Below, piece after piece: positions 47,801 through 64,000 of a stretch of 64,000 bases of DNA. The position numbers were made by a program, and so were the translations under genes. Source of the DNA: Plantago ovata (taxonomy: Eukaryota; Streptophyta; Magnoliopsida; Lamiales; Plantaginaceae); the NCBI GenBank assembly GCA_028274465.1, contig CM051457.1, positions 13,939,097 through 14,003,096 on the forward strand. Direction: 5' to 3'. The notes under the pieces were generated by a model. That model made no database searches, was not told where the DNA came from, and worked only from the letters and a program-made list of their open reading frames with translations. How positions within the stretch are numbered: the first letter of the stretch is position 1; every line of letters begins with the position of its first letter.

Positions 47801-47843
47801 ATTTATAGTACTGCGGGGGGGAAGAGCTGGTTCCAGAAGTTTC
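47801..47843 (-). promoter_or_regulatory. TATA box plus perfect heat-shock element, copy 3
   Basis: TTCCAGAAGTTTC at 47831-47843 and minus-strand TATAAAT at 47807-47801. Gap 23 bp; start codon about 119 bp below the TATA. Confidence 0.85.
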
Positions 47844-49329
47844 GACGGTTACTAATTTGTTGGAGATTGGAATTTGAAGAAATGATGAATGAATGAATTC
47901 ATCAGCTTGCCCAGCTCGGTGCTTCTTCTATCTGTGTGTACTGTGTAGTGAAACTCTGTATCTAACTCAAAGTTTGACCAGGTCAATTTTTAAGTACACT
48001 CGAGTCAATTCAATTCGAAACTAATCATATCCTTCATACTTCGTATATCTATACTAGGAGCAGGAGGAATGGGATAATAATATTCATCTCTTCATTTGGT
48101 AGTAGTAAATTAAACTTGATATATGTATTCGAGTAATTCTAAGGATATCATAGGATATTATATTACTTTAAAATATTGATTTTAAGTAATTACTTTTTTC
48201 TATAATGAATTAAATTTTATGGGACAAGTAAGAGTAAAATACCGGATAAAATCTTATGCGACGATGGATAGATTAAAACAAACACTTGAATATAAAGATT
48301 ACTAGGCATAAAAGAGTCTTGAAATTAACATGAAACATTATAATTACTGGGTCTAAAAATATAATATTCTAGTACCAGAGTAAAAGAGTTAAAAAATAAT
48401 AAAATAAAATAAAAAGGGAAAAATAAAAGAAAAAGGGCTTAGATGCAATTTTAGATAAGGCCATGTTTGATTGATCTTAATGAATAACACAAATTTTTAG
48501 ATTTTGAATTTGGATGTACGTTATAGCTTGATCTATTTAAAACGATATATCTTACTATATGGGATAACAAACTAATACTAAATCGTAGTATTACACAGTA
48601 TAATAAGTCTCGGTTTTGTTGGTTTTCCGGCTTGATTTAGGTTTGAAAAGCAGTTCTTCACCTCCAACCAATATGTCGGGGTTCGAGTCACCCTGAGAAT
48701 AAATGGATTATAAATTACATAGTTATCGAATGTAATATTTTTCCAGGATTTTGAGAGGGAGAAATAGTATGTGAAATTTTGTTTGTTTCACTAACTTGAT
48801 ATTCTACACTATTTAAGAGATTATATAGCTTAGAGAACTAGCAACGTGTAGCTTATTTGCCCCAAATAAATTTAAAAAGTCATATGATGGGGACTTTTTA
48901 GGGGCTACATAGGCTACATTACATTTATGTAGCTCATACAAATGTAGCCTATGTAGCCCCTATTTATAAGCTCAAATATTAATAAACAATGGAGAATTTG
49001 AATTTAAAAATAAAAAAGAATTAAATAAGCCCAAACTATTATAAAATCAAAATGGAAGAGGCTTATTTGGGGCTTATAATGAAATATTTCATAAGATTGA
49101 AGTCAATCATTGCTAGTGCTATTAGAACAAAATGAGTGTAGTGTTTTCAAGGTGGATTGAAGATCATTTTAGATTGTCTATACTAGCGAATACCCTATCT
49201 ATTTTATCATGAAATAATATTTATTATTGCAAAATTGAGTAATATTTTAGTGAATTTTAAATAAACACACTTGGGAAGTGCTTCGTCTGTACTTACGAAC
49301 ACCTTATCTATTTATCCTGAGTGATTTCA
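47844..49329. other. Upstream of copy 3; AT-rich intergenic
   Basis: To about 48020 it matches the upstream flank of the PDX1-like units (TTTGACCAGGTCAATTTTTAAGTA-like). Beyond that no gene; contains the inverted repeat at 48899-48962. Confidence 0.45.
48899..48962. repeat. Perfect inverted repeat (22-bp arms, 20-bp loop)
   Basis: 48901-48920 GGGGCTACATAGGCTACATT is exactly complementary to 48941-48960, and the pairing extends two bases outward. Loop 48921-48940. Weaker outer inverted phrases (GCTTATTTGCCCCAAAT near 48853, CTTATTTGGGGCTTAT near 49060) suggest this is the core of a fold-back MITE of about 200 bp. Confidence 0.85.
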
Positions 49330-49770
49330 TCTCCCTCTTTCAAATGCCTTCTTTTCCTGCTTTCCTTTACGGACTGACTCTGGATTGCTTGCTGAAGCCA
49401 AAGAGAACCTGCCCCCTCTGGGATTAGAGATTACAATCTAAGGTTTCTTCTTCTTATCCACTCTGGCTCAGAAATCGGAATGTCAACCCGGCTTCTCCCT
49501 CTAGAAAGCGCAAAACGAAATCCATGGACCGACCCCATCATCTCCACCCCGTAGGAAATACGAGATCACCCCAAGGGCGCCTTTTATTTCCTTTCATTGT
49601 TCTGATCCTGAAAGAGATAATGAATAAGGAAGAAGAAAGGTTGGTTTGGATTTGTTGTTCATAAAGTGGAGTCAAAAGGAATGGAACCCCCAACATTATG
49701 TTTCGGCAATTGAATGAAGCCTGTCCCCCATTCCTTCTAGGTTTGAACAAGAAAGAAAAGATTAAAGTCT
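49330..49770. other. Candidate organelle-derived (mitochondrial-like) insertion
   Basis: A 440-bp island with markedly higher GC content and a base texture like plant mitochondrial intergenic DNA (e.g. CCCCATCATCTCCACCCCG near 49535 and CACCCCAAGGGCGCC near 49568), inside very AT-rich DNA. No gene read. Assignment is by composition and impression only. Confidence 0.35.
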
Positions 49771-50786
49771 TATTTATTATTTTCAATATGGAGTAATATT
49801 AGTCAGATTCAACATTTAAAAAAAATGTACAGTAGTACATTGTCTGTAGTAGCGAATACCCTCTCTATTTTTGTGAAATAATATAATGTAGTACCATTTA
49901 TTATTTATTATTGCATTCTTATCTATTAATTTAAAAAAATGGATAATATTAATGACTTTTATAAATTAAAATGAATCATATGTGCTTATTTGTCACATGT
50001 AATTTCACCTCAATCTTATACTCTTTAGTCTTTGGTTCATTCATATGTGACAAGTCATTAAAGATTCCATTTTCAGAATATTGTCTAATGACATTATTAC
50101 CCATGTTGGTAACTAGTAAAAAATAGAATTACAAAGGCAGTAAACGGGATTAACTTTCGATTTGAGTTGACTAAACATGTTATGTTCGTGTGTTGGACTA
50201 TGCATTTAGATGAACATTCGTACGAAACTACAAATGGAGTACTATGCATTTAGAATTTGGACCTAGGCTTTAGCGGTGCATGAATGAAATGATGAACTCA
50301 TGAAGTGATGATCTTAGTTAAGTCCAAAATTAATGACAAAAGTAGTAAAATACTATAGGCTACAAAACGACATAACCCCACCATGTGAAACGACATGGAA
50401 CGTATATCCGGCTCTTCTCTTAATAATAAGTTTACTAATACTCCAATAACTAAATTCAAAATAAAGACCGGTCCCAGAACCGGTCGGCAATCAAGTACAC
50501 GTTCCATTCATTCATCTCTTCAAAATTCAAATTCCAAGCGGGCCCCCCACCTAATTTCCCTAATTAACAATAATCTGTTTACTCTAATCACACTGCTTCT
50601 GGCATCCAAAGCAATCGCGACCGTTGAATTTCAAAGATTGTGTCTCTAATCCTCTGCAAAAGAAAATTATAATAAACCAACATACAAAGATATTCTCTGA
50701 AACAGCCATTTCCTGTGTAATCTTCTTCCTTCTCCTTCTTCGATAGAGAGAGAAAGAAAACACAACAAACAAACACTTGTGGTGCA
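49771..50786. other. Intergenic and Kinesin-13B promoter/5' UTR
   Basis: No gene. The stretch 50390-50786 is richer in pyrimidine tracts and should hold the promoter and leader of KIN13B. A direct repeat of the palindrome ACCGGT lies near 50468-50482. Confidence 0.45.
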
Positions 50787-56611
<5,825 letters not shown>

Positions 56612-57182
56612 CATTACCATAGCATATACAGTTTGGGCTTCAGCTTGCAAAACTGGTGGAGTAATTACTCGATTGTATTTGATTATATCAGCTCTGTGAG
56701 AGTGTTTGAAGGGTAGGGAGGAGGAACAGGTTCCTGTTCTCCAGTTTGGGGTTCAGCTTGATGCTTTTCTAGGTCCCTTTTAGCCTTTGGCTCTAGGTGT
56801 TTAAGAGCAATGGCTAGTTGGCTACCCTTGACCATTGATTTATTAGTTAGACACAGAAAAGTAAAGCCAATTCTTCTCTTTAAGTAATTGGCTTATTGTA
56901 ATTTCTTGATATTGTATTTGGACTTTGGTGGCAGAAAGTTATTTTTTGCCTTGTAGATCCTTGGTACTGTTATAAAAATTTGAGTTCTATTGTATTGGTG
57001 TTGTATTGGATTATACTAGAAGTGTTTTTGTTGTGGTCAAAATTATACTAAAAGTGTTAGGACTTCCTCTCTGGGTAAACTGTATAAAACCCTAGCTGTT
57101 GAATTATATGGAAGTTACAGCCTGCAGGAACCCCTTTAATGATTAAAAATCCACTAAATCCTTTGTATTTGATTACGACTTA
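56612..57182. other. KIN13B 3' UTR and flank
   Basis: T-rich sequence expected for a plant 3' UTR; no further gene. Confidence 0.5.
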
Positions 57183-57535
57183 GGGGGTGTTTGCAATAGT
57201 TTTAATTTAAAATAAGTGGTTGAATCTAAGGAGAAGTTGGTAAAGTTGGATTATTAAATAATTTGATGGGTGTTTGTAAAAAATTACTTAAAAGTTAGAT
57301 ATTTTGTAGGAGTAGTGTTTGCAAACCTAACTTTTTGGACAAAAAACAACTAAAATCCAGCTTAATTTAAGGATAAGCTCTTGAAGTAGGTACAGTCCAA
57401 CTTCTCCAACTTCAACTTATCCAACTTAATTTAAGAGAATTAAACAGCTTATAAGCAGCTGTTGCAAACACTCAAAAAGTTATTTCTGCTTAAAAAAAGT
57501 GATAAACTGGACAAGTTATACTGTTGCAAACACCC
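57183..57535. mobile_element. MITE-like element with GGGTGTTTGCAA inverted termini
   Basis: Left end GGGGGTGTTTGCAATAG, right end (complement) GGGTGTTTGCAACAG. ACTTA occurs on both sides (57178-57182 and 57536-57540) as a candidate target duplication. The interior repeats the GTTTGCAAAC and TAACTTTTT type motifs. No coding capacity. Superfamily uncertain (the 5-bp duplication may be part of a longer hAT one). Confidence 0.65.
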
Positions 57536-57903
57536 ACTTACAAGTGATTACTCTCTGAGTGATATATATGTACAAATAGCACAAACAAATACATCTAAAT
57601 CGTGTGCATCCCAAAAATCATCTGGTAGTTCTTAAATTACTCCACAATTTACTGATTCCAAGAAATGTTCACCTAGTGAGTAACATTATCTACAGGTTAT
57701 ATTATTTCTGTATAATTTGGGGCGTCGCCAATTATAAACCACAACTTCATTAGTATGTGTTTGCGAAGAGACGCTGACATTCGAATTCAAAGGCTTGTTG
57801 TTTCAATTATTTTTGGACCAGTCTTCTAACATTTTGGACAATATGATGTTGATGAACGTTAGATGATCATGATTTGAATATTACTGATTTTTTGAATTTT
57901 CAG

Positions 57904-58122
57904 GAATGCGAGGACACTTCACTGGTCGAAATTCTTGAGGACGACATATTTGCCGTTGTTGCTACGCCCTGGGATGATTTATCAGTTTCATGCATAATTT
58001 CAGCCCAGCATAAGGAAGAGGAGTTCAACTATGATGATCTAGAGGGAGTAGTCGAAATTTATCTCAAGGAGGTCGACATATTTGTTAAGGCAAATAGATT
58101 TCCTTGTTATAATTTAAAGAAG
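57904..58122 (+). other. Unassigned exon-like open frame, 73 codons
   Basis: Open in one frame between a strong acceptor (TTTTCAG|GAATGC) and a donor (AAG|GTACAA), phase 0 at both ends. The translation is acidic and coding-like (ECEDTSLVEILEDDIF, FNYDDLEGVVEIYLKEVDIF). I do not recognise it. No adjoining exon is obvious, so it may be a gene fragment or a chance open frame. Confidence 0.35.
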
Positions 58123-58349
58123 GTACAAGTGAGAAATGTGTTAATTCTCAAAAAAAAATCATCTTTTGATTTTTACTTTTAAATCTAGACATCTTATCAA
58201 CACACATGTTAATTGATATTTTTATCCACTTAACTTCGGCTTCCCAAGGTTTATGCATATGTGTTTTACATTGCTCTACTTTTCTTTTATAAATGGGTCC
58301 TGTTCGCTCTCTATTTCTTCAGGAATCATCTTGCACAATGAAAAGTAAA

Positions 58350-58989
58350 GGGCAAATTGCATTCAGACCCCTTTTGGTTTTTCTAATTACGTGTTTATCC
58401 CTCTTAGTTTTTTCGTTTTTCATCCGACCCCTTATTAGAACAATCTAATTACTTCTAACCCCACATTGATTTTCTCCGAATTAAACTGGAAATGAAAAAT
58501 TTGCCCCCACTCAAATATCTGATTTTGTAGAGAACCAAACACCTTCAATTTTCATTTATTACAAATTTGCCTCTAAACTTTTCTTTTTTTGAAAAATTAA
58601 CTATACATTATTTAAAATTAACCCACATAATTTATTTATATTTTAAAATGAACAAACATTAAATATACCCCAAGCAAGTTCATATTTGAAAATAACTTCA
58701 AGAATTTATTTAAAAAACAAAAACAAAAACAAAAAAGAGGGATAAGAAAAGAAAATAACTCCAAATATCTTTTTGTATTTCTCCTTTTGTTGTTATTATT
58801 TTTTAAATCTTCTCCACAGTTCTGGAACCGGATAATATCAGAATCTGGTATCGGAACTGTTTAAACAACTTCGAACAGCTCCAATCAGAGCTGGTTACTA
58901 GCTCCAACAGCTCCAATCAGAGCAGTAGAACATGATCTCTAACCCGGTACCAAAACACTTCCGGTACCGAAATTGTGAAAAGGAAGAAG

Positions 58990-59026
<37 letters not shown>

Positions 59027-59248
59027 TTAAAGAAAAAGAAAAAGAAAATTGAGTTTCAAGATAAAGAAGAATGAAAAAAGAGATAAACAAAATTAGTGGC
59101 AAGGCCATGTTTGGAAGTAATAAAAAGAAAATTGAATTTTAAGGTGGTCAAATTTTTTGTGAGAAATAGGGTTTAAATGTAATTGTTGAACTATTAGGGA
59201 TAAAACCAAAAACTCGGTCACCAACAGGGATGGCAGTGTAATTTTCCC
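58350..59248. mobile_element. Mutator-like MITE, 899 bp
   Basis: Inverted termini: GGGCAAATTGCATTCAGACC on the left, GGGAAAATTACACTGCCATC on the complemented right. Flanks AAAAGTAAA (58341-58349) and GAAAGTAAA (59249-59257) agree at 8 of 9 positions, the size of a Mutator-type duplication. It contains a run of 32 A (58993-59024) and no coding sequence. Confidence 0.7.
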
Positions 59249-59719
59249 GAAAGTAAATACATTATGTTTCATATTGGATCTTTGGATATATTTTCTCCAT
59301 GCCTCAATTACGATACTTTTATCATTCTTTATTTAAATAATACGTACCTCAATTGTAATATTTTTTTCATTATTTACTTAAATAACACCACACATATATA
59401 TGCCTAGGAGAGAAGGAAACTTGTAACTTCTAAGAGCACTAGTTATAGTTGACTTCAAACTTAGGGCTTATTTCATTATTTTAAATTAATAAGCTCTGAA
59501 AAAGTCTTTTCATTTTGAGTGTAAAATAGTTTGGGCTTATTTTGGATTTTTTTGTGGGCTCCATATGTACACCAACCACCTAATTCTTCTTTATTTGAAA
59601 ATACAAATTCTACATTTGTTATTAATATTGGGACTTTATTTTTACATTTGTTTACAAATTCTAAATACAAATTCTACACGAGTTTATTAATATTGGGGCT
59701 TTTTAGACCTTCGTGCTTT

Positions 59720-62580
59720 ATAAGAATCAACCACTTTTGGAAATGAAATTTCTCCGTCTAGGGCCTTTTACTGGACTGGAGCAACTGGATCTGCAATATG
59801 TTGGATCAAAAAACCACCTAAAAAAACAAAAAACTAGTATAAATTCAAAGATAAAAACAATTCACCCCAAAAGTTCACCCCACCTTATACTACCACCTAT
59901 CTATCCTAATCAAATCAGCCACTATTGTCTACTGGTTGAAAAACCAACATACACAATGACTTCCACGGTTAAACAAAATTTAACTCGACGATAATCAGAT
60001 ATAACTTGTTTTGACAACGCATGCAGTTCCACAAACAAAACCCTAGATTAAATGAAATTCGCATAGGAGATTATGATGAAATAATATTATGCAAAACATA
60101 ATACAGGCAGTCGTGGGTCGTTGGGTTACCTAATCCGATCGCAGTTCTACAAACAAAACCCTAGATTAAATGAAATTCACATAGGAGAGTATAACGAAAT
60201 AATATTATGCAAAACCTAATACAATAAGTCGTGGATCGTTGGGGTTCCTAAATCAAAACCCTAGTTTTTTACATTTGTTTATTGATATTGTTTATAAATT
60301 TCTAAATTTTTTTACAACTTATCTATCCTTATAATCAAATCCGCCACTACGGGTTGAAAAACCAACATACACAATGAATTATACGGTTAAACAAAATTCA
60401 AATCGACGGTAATCATATATAACTTGCTGAAAACGCATATCCACAAATAAAACCCTAAATTAAATGAAATTCGCATAGGAGCTAGAGTATGACGAAATAA
60501 TATTATGCAAAATATAGTACAGGTAGCCGTGGATCGTCGTTGTCCCTAAGCCGATCGCATTTCTCTCCTAAATTCAGTATTGCAGAATAATCATAGTTCC
60601 ACAAACAAAATCCTAGATTAAATGAAATTCGCATAGGAGAGTATAGCGAAATAATATTATGTAAAACCTAATACAGGCATCCGTGGATCGTTGGGGTTCC
60701 TTTTATTTTCTATTTTTTCTTTTGTTTATTTTTATTTTTCCTTAAATCCCCATCTCTCTCTTATCGATTTCTTGTGTTTCCTTTTCTTTTCTTTTGTTTA
60801 TTTGTATTTTTCCTTAACATCTCTTCAGAATCTCTTGTGTTTCTTCTCTTTTTTTTCTTTTTCTTTTCTTTTCTTTTTTGTTTATATTTATTTTTAAAAT
60901 TTTAAATCTTTCTTTACCAACATATTTGGCAAATGGTGTTCTTGCAAGGAGAAGTTGTGGAGGTTACCAAACCAGGTCAATTTTTTGTTCCTTGACATTG
61001 TGATGAATTTATTTTCGTTCAAACAAAAAAGTATTTTTTTTTCTTGAAAGGAGAAGTTGTGGAAGTACTAATTATTATTATTATTTATTTTTTGTATGTT
61101 CTGAATCAGTAGCACTAATAGCTACATGGCTCGCGTATTAATAAATGAGTACGTCAAGAGTCAGTTTGTTTATATTTGCGGCGAAGATGTAATACAGACA
61201 TATACATGGAACCGATACTTAAAGCCTCACGAAGAGGTAAATTATTTTCAGAAAACATAAAATTATATTTTCTTAATTAAAGTTTTAAAACTATATTATT
61301 ATTATTTTTCAGTTCAAAGGGATATTGAATCGAGGAAATATATAGTTAGAGGGGGAATTTTTTTTCTCTAACCATTAATTAAAAAAAAAAAAAAAGCAAG
61401 GTCCTGGAAAGAATTTAAGATTTAAATGTTTAAGTTAAAAAACAAACAGATTTCAGGCCGAAGTATGTTATTAGTAATTAGTAAGTCTCTTAAAAACAAA
61501 CGTGGATCGTTGGGGTTCCTAAAACAAAACCCTAGTTTTTTACATTTGTTTATTGATATTGTTTATAAATTTCTAAATTTGTTTACAACTTATCTATCCT
61601 AATCAAATCCGCCACTACGGGTTGAAAAACCAACATACACAATGAATTATACGGTTAAACAAAATTCAAATCGACGGTAATCAGATATAACTTGCTGACA
61701 ACGCATATCCACAAATAAAACCCTAGATTAAATGAAATTCGCATAGGAGCTAGAGTATGACGAAACAATATTATGCAAAATATAGTACAGGTAGTCGTGG
61801 ATCGTCGTGGTCCCTAAGCCGATCGCATTTCTCTGCTAAATTCAGTGTTGCAGAATAATCTTAGTTCCACAAACAAAATCCTAGATTAAATGAAATTCGC
61901 ATAGGAGAGTATAACGAAATAATATTATGTAAAACCTAATACAGGCATCCGTGGATCGTTGGGGTTCCTAATCCCACACGCACTATTAACTGTTCTGACT
62001 TTCATGTTGTATACGAATCAGATACTTTCAGCAATGAAATTACTCCGTCTAGGGCCTTGTCGTGGACATGAGCAACTGGATCTGCAATACGTTGGATCAA
62101 AAAAACACCTAAAAAAAAAAAAACTAGTAAAAATTCAAAGATAACAACAATTCACCCAAAAGTTCACCCCACCTTATACTACCACCTATCTATCCTGATC
62201 AAATCCGCCACTACGGGTTGAGAAACCAACATACACAATGAATTCTACGGTTAAACAAAATTCAACTCGACAGTAATCAGATATAACTTGTTGACAACGC
62301 AGTTCCACAAATAAAACCCTAGGTTAAATGAAATTCGCATAGGAGCTAGAGTATGACGAAATAATATTATGCAAAACATAATACAGGCAGTCGTGGATCG
62401 TCCTAGTCCCTAATCGCATTTCTCTGCTAAATTCAGTGTTGCAGAATAATCGTAGCTCCGCACACAAAATCCTGTATTAAATGAAATTCACGTAAGAGAG
62501 TATAACGAAATAATATTATGTAAAACCTAATAAAGGCATCTGTGGATTGTTGGGGTTCCTATTTCGATCGCATTTATTAA
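59720..62580. repeat. Cluster of eight degenerate repeat units with larger internal duplications
   Basis: A unit of about 110-160 bp built around ACAAACAAAACCCTAGATTA, AATGAAATTCGCATAGGAG, CGAAATAATATTATG and GTGGATCGTTGGGGTTCCTA occurs around 60051, 60170, 60465, 60621, 61731, 61890, 62325 and 62481. Larger duplications: about 60240-60700 resembles 61505-61965, and 59745-59950 resembles 62035-62240 (TCCGTCTAGGGCC, GCAACTGGATCTGCAATA, CACCCCACCTTATACTACC). A pyrimidine-rich block (60700-60900) and a dispersed repeat (61345-61500, also at 38335) interrupt it. No gene. A short exon-like frame ending GAG|GTAAAT at 61130-61235 (ARVLINEYVKSQFVYICGED) is unassigned. Confidence 0.8.
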
Positions 62581-63150
62581 TATTGGGGCTGTTTTTATAT
62601 TTGTTTATTAATATTGTTTACAAATTTCTCAATTTGTTTACAAATTCTAAATACCAATTCTACCTGACACCTCATTTGCATGAGCTACATAGATGTAACG
62701 TGGATTGTGTGACTTTTTCAGGCTTATTTGGGCTTTTTCAAGCATACCTGGAAGATGGAGCTCCACATGAAATCGAATCTGCCCTTAAGTTCGAGACGGA
62801 AAAGCGGACCGATCCAGGCAAAAGAATACGAAAGAAGATTAGAAATTTGTAGAAAAGAGGAAAGAAGAAGAAAGGGCGGTGTTAGTGTGAATAATCTCCC
62901 GACAAACTATCTGGAGAAAGAATTAAAGAATTAATTAGTAGTTTAGACAGGAAAATAATATAATTAGTTTAGATAGGGAATTAAATTGAATTTTTATTCA
63001 AATAATTGAGAAATGTCACGTGAATTGGAGCATTCTAATTGGATGATATTTTTTTAGAATGAGAACTATGATTTTATATATTATATAGAATATACATGGA
63101 TAGATAGAATATAGATAGATAGATAGATGATGATAGAGAGAGGCAAGCAA
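62581..63150. other. Intergenic
   Basis: AT-rich; a short plus-strand frame (62547-62852, SALKFETEKRTDPGKR) is not recognised. A GATA/ATAG simple repeat lies near 63105-63130. Confidence 0.35.
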
Positions 63151-63154
63151 TTGA

Positions 63155-63350
63155 AGCCCAACTCCATCCAGGTCCAGTATAAAAATCTACTAACCCGTTG
63201 GGCCTTAAAGAAGTCCAATACAGCAAAGCCCATCAGAAGCAAAGTTCCCAACCCTACTTCCCTTCCATCATCGTTTATAATCCATTCCTCATCGCCGCTC
63301 TTTACTTTCTTCTCCATCTCCATAAACACTAGACTAGAGCTCTAGGGTTT
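63155..63350 (+). promoter_or_regulatory. Ribosomal-protein-type promoter: site II elements and telo-box
   Basis: Three site II type motifs (AGCCCA 63155-63160, TGGGCC 63199-63204, AGCCCA 63227-63232), a pyrimidine-rich tract (63301-63320) and a telo-box TAGGGTTT (63343-63350) just before the ATG. This combination is the known signature of growth-regulated plant ribosomal protein and translation genes (TCP-type factors at site II). Confidence 0.75.
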
Positions 63351-63360
63351 CAGTAGCGCC

Positions 63361-63643
<283 letters not shown>

Positions 63644-64000
63644 TGATTTGTGAATGATTTATGATCTGTTGTGTAGATCTAGGTTTTATGTTAATGAGAT
63701 TTGAGGTTTTTGCTTGTTGTTCACTGATATTGGGGCTACAACAATCTGCTATTTCATGTCGATTTGCCGAGTTTGTTTACCTTTTGTTGATTTGATTTTT
63801 CACTGAAAAAATGTATTGATTGAAAATGGTTAACTGTGAGGAACTATTAGGTTGATGGTTGTATGTAATGTTAGTTAAATTGGTCTTTCATAAGAATTTT
63901 ATTTAATCACGATTATGGTTACCGAGATGGTTCTACATAAACGTTTCTGTCATTTTGTACAACTATAAGAACAACAGTAATGAAATTTTGTAATATGTGC

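Noticed and set aside
48655-48700. tRNA-like B-box phrase GGGGTTCGAGTCACC (similar phrases near 22470, 30945 and 31415)
   Set aside because: No cloverleaf, A box or terminator could be completed; at most SINE traces.
60020-62330. AAACCCTAG motifs as interstitial telomere repeats
   Set aside because: Each occurs singly inside a longer repeat unit, never as consecutive TTTAGGG repeats.

Overview
This is nuclear DNA of a flowering plant, almost certainly a eudicot. It is AT-rich, has long intergenic stretches, GT-AG introns, plant-specific families (purine permease, CRM-domain splicing factor, DUF662, Kinesin-13B, BAC2, PDX1.2-like) and plant transposon debris (LINE remnants, Stowaway, hAT-like and Mutator-like MITEs). 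I cannot name the species.

Layout. 0-8 kb: two tandem minus-strand purine permease (PUP) genes. The first loses its last exon beyond the left edge; the second is complete (368 aa). Between them lie JMJ25-like pseudogene scraps and a broken LINE. 9.9-17.5 kb: minus-strand nine-exon CFM3-type CRM splicing factor (832 aa, three CRM domains) with a textbook Stowaway MITE in intron 1. 19.1-21.1 kb: minus-strand DUF662/RAB6-interacting-golgin-like gene (170 aa). 23.2-23.6 kb: dead PDR-type ABC transporter fragment. 24.1-25.2 kb: BUD31/G10 spliceosomal gene (145 aa), with a leader intron reaching to 27.3 kb. 28-29 kb: two MITEs. 30.6-32.9 kb: plus-strand mitochondrial basic amino acid carrier BAC2 (310 aa).

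33-48 kb is the most unusual part. Three intronless minus-strand genes encode PDX1.2-like proteins, relatives of the vitamin B6 synthase subunit PDX1. All three have lost both catalytic lysines and the active-site aspartate, and each has an unrelated-looking N-terminus. All three share a promoter with a perfect heat-shock element just upstream of a TATA box. The third copy carries a new C-terminal repeat tail. A 47-bp scrap of a fourth copy, near-identical 3' flanks and duplicated 5' flanks show repeated unequal recombination. LINE remnants fill the gaps. The array looks like a locally expanded, heat-inducible family of PDX1 pseudoenzymes.

49.3-49.8 kb: possible organelle-derived insert. 50.8-56.6 kb: plus-strand Kinesin-13B gene, 12 exons, 709 aa. 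57-62.6 kb: gene-poor, with two MITE-like elements and a cluster of eight copies of a degenerate repeat. 63.36 kb to the right edge: 5' part of a ribosomal protein eL37 gene whose first coding exon is the ATG alone, behind a telo-box/site II promoter.

The housekeeping genes (CFM3, BUD31, BAC2, KIN13B, eL37) are not functionally linked. Gene structures were worked out by hand from reading frames, splice dinucleotides and recalled family sequences. No database search was possible.
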